NCBI RefSeq assembly: GCF_002270415.1
Contig: NZ_NNRI01000022.1
Span: forward strand, 62,001-126,000
Direction: 5' to 3'
DNA length: 64,000 nucleotides
Source: Mesorhizobium sophorae
GTDB lineage: Bacteria > Pseudomonadota > Alphaproteobacteria > Rhizobiales > Rhizobiaceae
Shown here: positions 38,161 through 46,060 of the stretch, in pieces
How positions within the stretch are numbered: position 1 is the first letter of the stretch
Layout: every line of letters starts with the position of its first letter
Notes under the pieces: generated by a model
What the model saw: only the letters and a program-made list of their open reading frames with translations
What the model was told of the DNA's origin: nothing
The model's database searches: none
Made by a program: the position numbers and the translations under genes

Positions 38161-39123
38161 GTGCCTGGGATCCTTGTGGTTGCTGAACAGCATAACGGCC
38201 AACTCTGCGACGTTACCGCCGAATTGATAGGCGCGGCGGTGACGGTCAAAAGCCGGATCGGCGGCCCATTGCGGGTGCTGGTGATTGGGGCCAGTGTCAA
38301 CCCACTGTCAAAAGGTGTGGCACTCGCCGGTGTCGACGAAATCCAGACGGTGCAAACGGCATCTGATCATTTCGACCCGCTTGTCTACGAGCAGGCGGTA
38401 ATGGCCGCGGCAAGCCAGGACAAACCTTTCCTCATTCTGATTGCGCATACCGCGAACGGCACAGCCTTCGCCGCAGGTGTTGCCGCACGGCTCGGCGCAG
38501 GCCTCGCCAGCGACGTTTTCGGTCTCGACGTCGAAGGCGAATTAATCGCCACGCGTTCCGCATACCGTAACAAGGTGGCGATGGAGCTGGATTTCCCTGG
38601 GAAGGACATTGTTGTGCTAACCTTGCGCGGTGCAACCTTTGCGCCTGCGGAACAGGGTGGTTCGGCGCCGGTGTCACCCATATCGTTGCATCTGGGGGCG
38701 ATCAAAGGCGCCTCGTCCCACATCGAGTATCAGGAGCCGACATCCTCGGGCATAGACATAACAAAGGCCGAATTCATCCTTTCCGTCGGACGCGGTATCC
38801 AGAACAAGGACAATGTGCAGCGATTTGAAGCTCTGGCCGAGAGGATCGGAGCTGTTTTGGGCTGTTCGCGACCGATTGTGGACAGCGGCTGGCTGCCAAA
38901 GGCGCATCAGGTCGGGCAGTCCGGAAAACTCGCCTCGAACTGCCAGCTCTATCTGGCGGTCGGGATCTCAGGCGCGACCCAGCATTTGTTCGGGATGAAG
39001 CATGTGCCTGTCATCATTGCGGTGAATACGGATCTCGGCGCCCCCATTTTCGATGTTGCGACCTTCGGTACCACTGTCGATATGTTCGAACTGGCCGATG
39101 CGCTTCAGCGGCACTTCAATTGA
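38161..39123 (+). CDS. etfA: Electron transfer flavoprotein alpha subunit, second copy
   Basis: A 320-residue EtfA starting with GTG. The FAD-binding half is clear (GCSRPIVDSGWLPKAHQVGQSGKL, YLAVGISGATQHLFGM, AVNTDLGAPIFDVATFG), with many differences from the EtfA at 16258-17187. It follows the DgcB-EtfB fusion by three bases, so it should pair with the fused EtfB domain. This second ETF is probably dedicated to the catabolic pathway, as EtfAB of glycine-betaine or dimethylglycine operons are. Confidence 0.94.
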   Translation: MPGILVVAEQHNGQLCDVTAELIGAAVTVKSRIGGPLRVLVIGASVNPLSKGVALAGVDEIQTVQTASDHFDPLVYEQAVMAAASQDKPFLILIAHTANGTAFAAGVAARLGAGLASDVFGLDVEGELIATRSAYRNKVAMELDFPGKDIVVLTLRGATFAPAEQGGSAPVSPISLHLGAIKGASSHIEYQEPTSSGIDITKAEFILSVGRGIQNKDNVQRFEALAERIGAVLGCSRPIVDSGWLPKAHQVGQSGKLASNCQLYLAVGISGATQHLFGMKHVPVIIAVNTDLGAPIFDVATFGTTVDMFELADALQRHFN

Positions 39124-39243
39124 AACCAACGGCCTTAACCTCAATGCGCCCCCTGGGGTGACCTAGGCGTGCCCTTGAGCCCTCCTGTACCGGCATCGGC
39201 TTCACAACACGGGCGGCTGAGATCGATCAGGATAGCTTTGGAC

Positions 39244-39279
39244 ATTGCCAACCGAAACAGAATTGCCAACCGAAACAGA
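39244..39279. repeat. Tandem repeat, 2 x 18 bp
   Basis: The unit ATTGCCAACCGAAACAGA occurs twice in perfect tandem (39244-39261 and 39262-39279) in the gap between the convergent etfA and racemase-like genes. No hairpin terminator was found in this gap. Confidence 0.9.
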
Positions 39280-39316
39280 CTCGTAGGCCTTTTTCAACCG
39301 CGGATCCGACCGTGGT

Positions 39317-40105
39317 TCAAACGTGGCCATAGTGCTCACGATGAACGACAACTGAAAATGCGTAGTCGAGCAACGTACTCCAAGAGAAAATCGGCAACCT
39401 CACTTCGCGCTGCACAGAGCGTGCAAACGGCTGAAGACCTGTGCAACTGAAAACCAGGGCGCCAAGGTCGGGATTCTTGGAAACATAGTCCTTACACGCA
39501 CTAACGAATTCGGCTTCGGCGCGTTTGAAACTGGCGGTCGGGATCGCCGGCCGCTGGCCTGCGCTCCACAAATTCTCGAATTCCGAGCACGAATAATCCT
39601 CGCATGCGCCCATGAGCGCAAGGTTTGACGTGGGATCGATTCCGACATTGACGAAATGGTGCTCGGTCAGCTGACGAACGAAGGCACAAACAATCCCAAC
39701 TCGTTTCGTGCTTCCGATTAGCCGCTGCGCCAGAGGCACCTGCAAAAGGCTCGACATAAATACAGGCACCGATACTTCGGCCGCCACCTCCTTCTGGAAA
39801 TACGCGAAGTTACCGCACTCAGCGGCGATGGCTCGGCACCCCATACGTTCAAGCCGACGCGCCGCCTGCAGTATGGGCTTTAGGCAAGCGGATTTATCCG
39901 CCTGAAATACGAGCCGATCGATGTCGACACCTTCGACTACGTCATATTGGATCGGGAATGGATACGCACTTGCGTTCCGCACATCGCCGGGGAAACCAGG
40001 GTATACCTCATCAAGCAGCATGATCCCCAGACCCATACCACAAGCATATGTTCCCGGTTGGGCGCGAATGACGTTGATCCCAAAGTCGCGGCTTCCAAAT
40101 ATCAT
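39317..40105 (-). CDS. Aspartate/glutamate racemase family protein
   Basis: A 262-residue protein of the Asp/Glu/hydantoin racemase family. The two candidate catalytic cysteines are in IAAECGNFAYF and VFSCTGLQPFA, in the expected N- and C-terminal lobes. The ATG at 40105 has GGGAG five bases upstream. Family members racemise or isomerise amino acids, hydantoins or maleate. It is convergent with the etfA gene and has no clear operon partner. Confidence 0.8.
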   Translation of the reverse strand: MIFGSRDFGINVIRAQPGTYACGMGLGIMLLDEVYPGFPGDVRNASAYPFPIQYDVVEGVDIDRLVFQADKSACLKPILQAARRLERMGCRAIAAECGNFAYFQKEVAAEVSVPVFMSSLLQVPLAQRLIGSTKRVGIVCAFVRQLTEHHFVNVGIDPTSNLALMGACEDYSCSEFENLWSAGQRPAIPTASFKRAEAEFVSACKDYVSKNPDLGALVFSCTGLQPFARSVQREVRLPIFSWSTLLDYAFSVVVHREHYGHV

Positions 40106-40231
40106 GATAACTCCCAATCTGAGACTGTGCCGGCCATCCTGAGTCGATCTAGACTAGCGCACCGTTCGCCATTGCAAGAGTAAAGGAACGAGAGTAGCTC
40201 CGAGCCGCCGATTCAATTTCCTCCAAAATGG

Positions 40232-41272
40232 CTAGCTTGCCACCGGTGGCTCCGAGCCATACTTCGTCGGCTCATCCGACAGTTGAAACAGACATACCGC
40301 ATATCGATTGTCAGAATCGATCCAATGCTGCACCGGGTGAAAGCCATACTCCATGAACAAGCGATTCAGGGCTTGTGGTGTAAACTTACGCATGATCTCA
40401 GTCCTAATCAGCTCTCCTTTTTCCAGATGAAAGGAGAACTCCAATTTGCCGAGATTTATCGACTGTTCCTGCGCGGCTTCTACGTAGCTTTCGATACGGT
40501 TCATCGATCGATTGTAAAATGCGACGTGTCGAAAGTTAAAAATATCAAAGTTCCCGCCGAACCTCCGATTCAAATGTTGTAGAGCACAAAGGTTAGATAG
40601 AATAGCCGTTTGATTATTATAGGCCGCCTCCAATATTTTACTATCTTTGTCTAGGTCTATACCAACCAAGAAAAAGTCACCGTGCGACGAGGCTGCCCGC
40701 GCCGCCAGGAGGAGATAATACAATTCGTCATCGTACAAGTTCCCGATGGTGCTGCCGAGACAGACCAAGAGCTTTCGACCAGCGAGCTTTTTGGTCTCCG
40801 TGAGTCCGGTTTGGTATGTGCCGACGATCCCAAGGAAATCCAAATCCGATGTCTCTGAGAGAATGTTTTCAGCTGCTCTCTCCAAGATCGAGTGGTTGAT
40901 GTCGATTGCAGCGTAAGAGGTTGGGCCATGAGCTGTTACATATGCATCGATCAAAAGAGTCGTTTTTTTCGCGTTTCCAGACCCTAGCTCAACGAGATAA
41001 ACAGGACCCGTAATGTCGGAAATTGACTTGGCGTTATCAACAAGTAACCCTCTTTCAGTCCGGAATAGGTAGTATGTTTCTTCTTCACAGAGACGCTCAA
41101 ACAACGCAGATCCAGCGTCGTCATAGAAGTATATGGAATTTATAGCGCGCGGTGACGCTGACAGGGACGATATCAGCAAGTCCTTTTTGAACAAGGTCGC
41201 TTCAGGAACGTCTGCACCAACGATTTGGTACCTCTTTGATAGTATGTCCTCGCTTTGACGATGTCGAACCAT
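40232..41272 (-). CDS. EgtD-like SAM-dependent amino-acid N-methyltransferase
   Basis: A 346-residue member of the EgtD/Methyltransf_33 family. SAM-binding landmarks are VYLVELGSGNAKKTTLL and YAAIDINHSIL; the lid and substrate areas are LFERLCEEETYYLFRTERGLL, LGSTIGNLYDDE and the C-terminal GELIRTEIMRKFTP. EgtD trimethylates the alpha-amino group of histidine to hercynine. The usual RIEM of EgtD is RIES here, so another amino acid may be accepted. No EgtB-type oxygenase is in the window, so ergothioneine synthesis is not implied. The gene is clearly more AT-rich than the catabolic block, suggesting separate acquisition. The ATG at 41272 is preferred; the frame runs to 41350. Confidence 0.82.
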   Translation of the reverse strand: MVRHRQSEDILSKRYQIVGADVPEATLFKKDLLISSLSASPRAINSIYFYDDAGSALFERLCEEETYYLFRTERGLLVDNAKSISDITGPVYLVELGSGNAKKTTLLIDAYVTAHGPTSYAAIDINHSILERAAENILSETSDLDFLGIVGTYQTGLTETKKLAGRKLLVCLGSTIGNLYDDELYYLLLAARAASSHGDFFLVGIDLDKDSKILEAAYNNQTAILSNLCALQHLNRRFGGNFDIFNFRHVAFYNRSMNRIESYVEAAQEQSINLGKLEFSFHLEKGELIRTEIMRKFTPQALNRLFMEYGFHPVQHWIDSDNRYAVCLFQLSDEPTKYGSEPPVAS

Positions 41273-41533
41273 ATGTCTCTCTATCAAGCTGCGGATGAAT
41301 TGGAGGGGCACTGTAACCTCCGGTCGGCAACGTCTGGCGCTTTGCGACAAGGAGCTTCAAGAGTCGTGCCAACTGCTCAGAAAGTGCCTTTGAAACAAAC
41401 TTTCTGGCTCTCATTCAATGGTTTAATTGAAAGCACTAAGGAAGCCGCGCTGAACACGACGGTGTCTCAGACTCGACAAACCCGACAGTAGGGGTTTGAA
41501 CCGCCGGGTTTCCCAGAGGCCGTTTCGTTTGAG

Positions 41534-41832
41534 TCACGCCGCCATGGCTGGCTCATCCAGCATGGCGTAGTAGCGTTCCTCGGCTTCCGCTGGCGGGATG
41601 TTGCCAATGGGCTCCAGCAGCCGGCGATTGTTGAACCAGTCGACCCATCCAGCGTCGCGAACTCGACGGCCTCGAACGAGCGCCACGGTCCACGTCAGTG
41701 GATCACCTCGGCCTTGTAGAGGCCGTTGATGGTTTCGGCGAGAGCGTTGTCGTAGCTGTCGCCGACGCTTCCGACGGACGGCTTGACGCCGGCCTCCGCC
41801 AGGCGCTCGGTGTATCGAATGCTGACGTATTG
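41534..41832 (-). mobile_element. IS3-family transposase (OrfB) C-terminal remnant
   Basis: In one minus-strand frame QYVSIRYTERLAEAGVKPSV then GSVGDSYDNALAETINGLY, and in the next frame GWVDWFNNRRLLEPIGNIPP, are the last blocks of the IS3 integrase-type DDE domain, with the catalytic Asp/Glu region in part. A frameshift and short deletion near 41700 split them. No 5' part of the element exists; the fragment begins inside a DUF2285 gene. Confidence 0.8.
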
Positions 41833-42070
41833 GGCGGATTCTATCGCTATGCAGGGGGCGACATCGAAGCCCTCGCGCTGCAACGTCGCGGGCGCGAACT
41901 GGCTCCTCCCACGGATCGACACCCAAAATTTCCGCCATTTCTTCTACGCTGGCTTCGTCGAACCACGCCTCCAGGAGCTTCAAATAGATGGGCTGATGCT
42001 CTCGATCGTAAGCAGTTAGGTGGTCCGACCAAGGGACATGGATAGAAACAGCAGAAGCTTTATTAGGCAT
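41833..42070 (-). pseudogene. DUF2285 protein, 5' part, broken by IS3 debris
   Basis: The frame starts at ATG 42070 and reads VPWSDHLTAYDREHQPIYLK, then LGVDPWEEPVRARDVA. This follows the DUF2285 pattern (LTAYDxxHLxxYLxLLD.. IDPxREPxRAR) seen intact at 61.4-61.9 kb. The homology ends where the IS3 remnant begins, so the gene is truncated. DUF2285 proteins are small DNA-binding-like proteins of rhizobial plasmids and integrative elements. Confidence 0.65.
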
Positions 42071-42359
42071 TTTCGATCTATACTACGTGATATCTCGCTT
42101 TCTATAATCCTAACCCCACCTTTGATCCCTATAGACTATCGTCAATCGAGGCAATTGCAACATTCTTTGGTCCCGCACTAACCGGGAGGTTGGTTTGGCG
42201 TGGCTACGCTTTGCCACCAAACGAACGTTCGCATTTGCCCCTGCGTCATACAGAAATGCCAAATATCCGACTTGATTGGAGAAAGTCCAAATGGCATAGG
42301 TTGGGCGCATATCGTCTCTTTGACGGATATGAGAATATGGTGATTGAAGGAGCACGTCG

Positions 42360-42800
42360 ATGCCCGGGGAACCAAACAATAATATGATTGAACTTACTGC
42401 CGATATCGTTGCCGCCTATGTCCAAAAGAACCCTGTTCCAGTGTCCGGATTGCCGGATTTGATCGCGAGCGTGAATTCGGCATTGTCGAATATTAGCCCG
42501 CCATCTCCCATAGTAGAACCCCCGCCCAAGCCGGCAGTTAACCCCAAAAGGTCGGTGTTTCCGGACTACATCATCAGCCTCGAGGACGGTAAGAAATACA
42601 AGTCGCTTAAACGCCATCTTGCGACCAGTCATGGGCTGACGCCTGAGGAATACCGGGCGAAATGGGGGTTGGGGAAGGACTATCCCATGGTGGCGCCGAG
42701 TTATTCGGCGACCCGTTCGGCTTTGGCAAAGTCGCTAGGCTTGGGAAGAAAGCCAGCTCCGGCCAAGAAACCTGCGACGAAACGTAAGGCCAGGGCCTGA
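42360..42800 (+). CDS. mucR: Ros/MucR family transcriptional regulator lacking zinc cysteines
   Basis: A 146-residue MucR protein. The N-terminal oligomerisation region is MIELTADIVAAYVQKNPV, and the DNA-binding core is SLKRHLATSHGLTPEEYRAKWG followed by LGKDYPMVAPSYSATRSALA. The C-x2-C of the Ros zinc finger is replaced (ISLEDG), while both His remain. Zinc-free Ros homologues are known from Mesorhizobium loti and still fold and bind AT-rich DNA. GAAGGAG precedes the ATG. The C-terminal tail is a Lys/Ala/Pro-rich extension. It may silence AT-rich acquired DNA around it. Confidence 0.92.
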   Translation: MPGEPNNNMIELTADIVAAYVQKNPVPVSGLPDLIASVNSALSNISPPSPIVEPPPKPAVNPKRSVFPDYIISLEDGKKYKSLKRHLATSHGLTPEEYRAKWGLGKDYPMVAPSYSATRSALAKSLGLGRKPAPAKKPATKRKARA

Positions 42801-42825
42801 GGTCTGGCCGCTATCGCCTTCGGCA

Positions 42826-42855
42826 CTCAACGCCATCCGTAAGGATGGCGTTGAG
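42826..42855. terminator. Bidirectional hairpin between convergent mucR and DUF2958 genes
   Basis: A perfect 13-bp stem (42826-42838 with 42843-42855) with a GTAA tetraloop lies between the mucR stop and the stop of the minus-strand DUF2958 gene. There is no T-run on either side, so termination strength is uncertain. Confidence 0.7.
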
Positions 42856-42869
42856 CATCGTGACGAACG

Positions 42870-43226
42870 TTACGCCCGAATCCGACCATGGCGACGAGCC
42901 TCGCGGGCATAGCCCGATAGGGCTCTGTCCGGCTTAAAGTGCCGGTCGCGTTCCACGGGTAGACCAAGGCGGCCTCGAACGGCAGCTAGTTCCGAGAGGC
43001 TCACGTTCCCGATCTCGGGACAACCAAGCCCAAGGTCACAGAGACCGAAGGCGATATCCGGGTCTTCTGGATCGATCTCGGTCAGGAGCCAGGTCGCGCC
43101 GGCATCCGGCGTGAACAGTTTGACGACGGGGACGAAGTCGATTTCGCTGCCGGTGCCGCGGAGAGGCTGCTGCTGGCGACCATTCGCCAGCAGCTTGTTC
43201 CGCAGGTCTTGGGTCAAGAGCTGCAT
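42870..43226 (-). CDS. DUF2958 domain protein
   Basis: A 118-residue protein with the DUF2958 pattern (MQLLTQDLRNKLLANG, VVKLFTPDAGATWLLTEIDP, FGLCDLGLGCPEIGNVSLSEL). The function is unknown; the family is found in plasmids and integrative conjugative elements next to ArdC, DUF736 and ParB-like genes, which fits this region. The next gene upstream (69 aa) is co-directional with a nine-base gap. Confidence 0.88.
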   Translation of the reverse strand: MQLLTQDLRNKLLANGRQQQPLRGTGSEIDFVPVVKLFTPDAGATWLLTEIDPEDPDIAFGLCDLGLGCPEIGNVSLSELAAVRGRLGLPVERDRHFKPDRALSGYAREARRHGRIRA

Positions 43227-43235
43227 GGCGGCCTC

Positions 43236-43445
43236 CTACTCGTCGGCCTTCGGGGCGCGAAGGACGATGCGCCCGTCGAGCGGCAGCGCGTCAAGGAGGA
43301 GCGTTCCGCCCTCGCCGTCGTCGTGTGCGAAGAAGGAGCCGATGCGGGTCCAGAAGCCCTTCTGGCCTTCCTTGCCGTCGCGCACGGTGTAGGCGTGGTA
43401 GAGCGGCGATCTCGCCTCGGACTTGGTGTTGCGGTTGTAGGTCAT
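43236..43445 (-). CDS. Small accessory-element protein, 69 aa
   Basis: A 69-residue protein starting MTYNRNTKSEARSPLYHAY and containing FWTRIGSFFAHDDGEGGTLLLDALPLDGRIVLR. The pattern resembles small uncharacterised proteins that travel with DUF2958 and DUF736 genes on proteobacterial plasmids. The start at 43445 has an AAAGGAAAA-type ribosome site upstream. It appears to be translated just ahead of the DUF2958 gene. Function unknown. Confidence 0.7.
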   Translation of the reverse strand: MTYNRNTKSEARSPLYHAYTVRDGKEGQKGFWTRIGSFFAHDDGEGGTLLLDALPLDGRIVLRAPKADE

Positions 43446-43842
43446 GGTCTTTTCCTTTGGTTGATGGTTTCTGTCCCGGAGGACGGTTCCAAAGGTGACG
43501 GCGCTCAAAGCGGGCTTGTCCCCAACACGGGAGCGCAGCGAATGGAGCGGGCAGGATCGGGACAAGACGGCTGCGCAGACTAGAAGGGAACGTCATCGGC
43601 TCCGGGCGGACCAGCAACGGAAAAGGCAACGCCCAACCGCATGGCACCGAGTGTGATGGCCAGGTTCGCTCTCACAATCACTCCCGTGGTGACGGGCGAT
43701 ATGGTCTGTTTGACGGACCCACATTCGTTCGACTCGCGCAACGCGCAGTAAGGCGTATGATCCCCAAATCGCCCGTACCGAATAAAGGGCAATTGCGGAC
43801 GGTTGGAAGTTGGAGCTTCCGCCTATGTCCGGGAGCCTGACA

Positions 43843-44040
43843 ATGTCACGCGCCAAGGTGTCTGCATTCGATTGCGAAATCCTGCGAAGCGCCATCCGCC
43901 GGGCGATCATCGAAGGGGAAATCCCGGAAAGCCAGTCCCGAGAATACGCCGCCCAAATGATCCGAGATCTCACCGGCGACGAGCAGGTTGACCCGGACAT
44001 ACTGGATTGGATAGTGCGGGAGCAGCCGGGCGCGTCTTAA
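43843..44040 (+). CDS. Hypothetical protein, 65 aa
   Basis: A short plus-strand gene from ATG 43843 with GGGAG seven bases upstream. The product is acidic and mostly helical (AIRRAIIEGEIPESQSREYA, MIRDLTGDEQVDPDILDWIV). No domain is recognised; similar small acidic proteins are common in rhizobial accessory regions. Confidence 0.6.
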   Translation: MSRAKVSAFDCEILRSAIRRAIIEGEIPESQSREYAAQMIRDLTGDEQVDPDILDWIVREQPGAS

Positions 44041-44099
44041 AAGACGGCACTGCGAGCCGCGATTTGACGGCATCAGGACTGGAGCGGTCGTGGCTCTTC

Positions 44100-44454
44100 A
44101 TGCCATCTGTATCAGAACGATTTCCCATCACCGTCGAGAAGCCCATGGCTCTGCCGTTGCTACACCGTGAGCACAATCCCAATCAAATCTGCAAAATGCG
44201 CCACGACTTGTCGGCACGCACGGAGCACACCCTGCAAGCGGGGCTGCACCTTCGCGCGAAAACCGCCAAGCATCTTTAGTCCCTCAGCCAGAACCGGGAA
44301 TATCTCGTCACCCGCTACGGCCCCGAACTGGCGGCAACGGTCTCGCAGATAAACCGACTTACCGCTACCCTCGACGAAGTGGCGGCACACCGTGTTGATC
44401 GGGCGGTCCCCAAGAACGCCGCAGCCTACAGCCCGGCCGCAGGCGGCAAGGCTT
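44100..44454 (+). pseudogene. Reading frame interrupted by an in-frame amber codon
   Basis: One frame stays open from ATG 44100 to TGA 44454 except for a single TAG at 44277-44279. The part before the stop (SARTEHTLQAGLHLRAKTAKHL) and after it (NREYLVTRYGPELAATVSQI, NRLTATLDEVAAHRVDRAV) both look coding and helical, as one small protein of about 117 residues. I do not recognise the family. A recent nonsense mutation is the simplest reading. Confidence 0.45.
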
Positions 44455-44474
44455 GAGCCAACTGGTTGCGTTGT

Positions 44475-45056
44475 TCAGATCTGCGGCTCGGCGTCATCTC
44501 TGTCCGCCTCGACCGCCTGCAATCGGGAAATCGTGCTGCCGCTGACCTTGAATGAGCTTGCAACGTCATGCCTGGCCTCCCCGGCGGCTAGCCTGGCAAG
44601 CGCTTCAAGACGCTGCTGCAGCGACAGTTTTGGCTTGCGACCAAATTTGACGCCTTTCGCCCTCGCCCGGGCGCGGCCAGTCGCGGTGTTTTCGAGAATT
44701 CGACGGCGCTGCCATCTGGCTGCCCAGCCCAGGAGGAAGAGCATCAGGTCGGACATCTCCGATGTCGTGTCGATGAAAGGTTCGTCAAGAAGGCGCAGGC
44801 CGGCGCCAGCAGCCGTGACCGTTCTGAGAATATCCAGCATATCAACGGGGTCGCGGGCAATCCGGTCGCTGACGACCGCGTGAACCAAGTCGCCGGGTTT
44901 CAGGGCTTTCAACAGCCTCTGCAATTGGCGTCGGTTCGCGTCTTTGCCGCTGCGTTTCTCGAAAAATATCTTCTCGCAGCCAGCCTCCTGCAAACGCTCG
45001 ACCTGTATAGTCAAGTCTTGAGCCTCGGTGGAGACCCTTGCGTATCCGTATTTCAT
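44475..45056 (-). CDS. Serine recombinase (resolvase/invertase family)
   Basis: A 193-residue small serine recombinase. The nucleophile Ser is in KYGYARVSTEAQDLTIQVERL, and the catalytic Arg region reads VVSDRIARDPVDML in place of the usual VxxLDRLxRD. A helix-turn-helix resembling Hin/Tn3 resolvases is at the C-terminus (RHDVASSFKVSGSTISRL). The change of the Leu-Asp pair to Ser-Asp is conservative at the key Asp and Arg. A pair of inverted 15-mers lies directly upstream and could be its res site. Confidence 0.9.
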   Translation of the reverse strand: MKYGYARVSTEAQDLTIQVERLQEAGCEKIFFEKRSGKDANRRQLQRLLKALKPGDLVHAVVSDRIARDPVDMLDILRTVTAAGAGLRLLDEPFIDTTSEMSDLMLFLLGWAARWQRRRILENTATGRARARAKGVKFGRKPKLSLQQRLEALARLAAGEARHDVASSFKVSGSTISRLQAVEADRDDAEPQI

Positions 45057-45081
45057 TTTCGCGGCCTCCTTTGCTCTTCAA

Positions 45082-45228
45082 AAATCACGAGATTTGCAAC
45101 ATCCCTGCCCTGATATTTTTGTCGCTATTCTCGGTGATGGTCACGACTGTTTGCCTAAATTTTGCGCATAAAACCCAATACCGTGTTAGTTAGCGCAGGC
45201 TTATATTCGAGCTCAAATCTCGTGATTT
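45082..45228. repeat. Inverted 15-bp repeats upstream of the recombinase (res-like)
   Basis: AAATCACGAGATTTG at 45082-45096 recurs as its exact reverse complement at 45214-45228. Each copy is itself an imperfect palindrome (AAATC/GATTT around ACGA). The spacing (centre to centre 132 bases), the AT-rich DNA between them and the position next to the recombinase start fit subsites of a resolvase res region. Confidence 0.6.
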
Positions 45229-45270
45229 CTGCGTAAACGTCTGGTCTCTCCACCACCAACAGGTGCACCC

Positions 45271-46029
45271 TTGAGACGCAGCGCAGGCCTGTCTTTCGTC
45301 AAGATTAGACTCCTTTTGACGTGCAGCCTGCTGGCGATCGCCGTCATCCCTGTTTGCGCTCAGGAAGGGCTCTCTCTTCAAGTAACCGTATCTGCGGTCA
45401 CCCCACAGTCAGAGCTGTTCCGTCCCAATGGCCAGCCAGCCGACTTCCTCGGCGTGGGCCTGACCCAGACGGTCGGCGACATACGAAAGATCTTGACCGG
45501 CCAGGGCTTCTCCGATGCAAATTCGGCAACCCTGTTCCTGCTCGATGAGGAGTATTTCACCGTCGAGATTGTGGCTACCGGCGCCAATCGATACCCCACC
45601 TACGCCATTTGGTCCGGACCGGAAGACGCCACCGCCAGCCAAAGTGTGAGGGTGGAATTCGCCTCGCCACTGACAGGCCAGCGCTCGACGGACGTGCGCC
45701 GCTTCGTCAGCTACAAGGATGGGCGGGGGCCGCTGCTGGAAACGCTCCGCTCGGCGATCATCGCGAAATACGGCGCCCCGAGCGTCGATAACGAAACACA
45801 GATGACGTGGTTCTGGAACCACGGCCAGCTCGTCAAGTCCGGTGCCCATGACAAGCAGATGACGATCGGCATGGAGACCGCCAGCGACTATGTGAAACGA
45901 GTGGCCTACAGCCTGGCCGACATCGCGGCGAGCAACGCTGATAGGGATGCGGTCAATGGGTTCCGGGAATCCGTCGAGCAGCGCGCCAAGGCAGTTCGCG
46001 ACGGGCACGCCACCACCCCCAAACTTTAG
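45271..46029 (+). CDS. Exported protein of unknown function, 252 aa
   Basis: A 252-residue protein with a Sec signal (about 1-30: IRLLLTCSLLAIAVIPVCAQ). It starts with TTG at 45271 because no ATG precedes the signal sequence. The mature part is soluble and has no recognised domain; segments such as LLDEEYFTVEIVATGANRY and WFWNHGQLV look like a beta-rich fold. It is the first of a series of small exported proteins (45.3-47.6 kb) on the plus strand. Confidence 0.7.
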   Translation: MRRSAGLSFVKIRLLLTCSLLAIAVIPVCAQEGLSLQVTVSAVTPQSELFRPNGQPADFLGVGLTQTVGDIRKILTGQGFSDANSATLFLLDEEYFTVEIVATGANRYPTYAIWSGPEDATASQSVRVEFASPLTGQRSTDVRRFVSYKDGRGPLLETLRSAIIAKYGAPSVDNETQMTWFWNHGQLVKSGAHDKQMTIGMETASDYVKRVAYSLADIAASNADRDAVNGFRESVEQRAKAVRDGHATTPKL

Positions 46030-46060
46030 ACGTAAGTTCCACAACCAACGGAGGAAGATT

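Noticed and set aside
41489..41520. Possible tRNA-like end (GGTTTGAACCGCCGGGTTTCC) near the start of the accessory region
   Set aside because: No acceptor stem or cloverleaf could be drawn around it, so it is not supported as a tRNA or attachment site.
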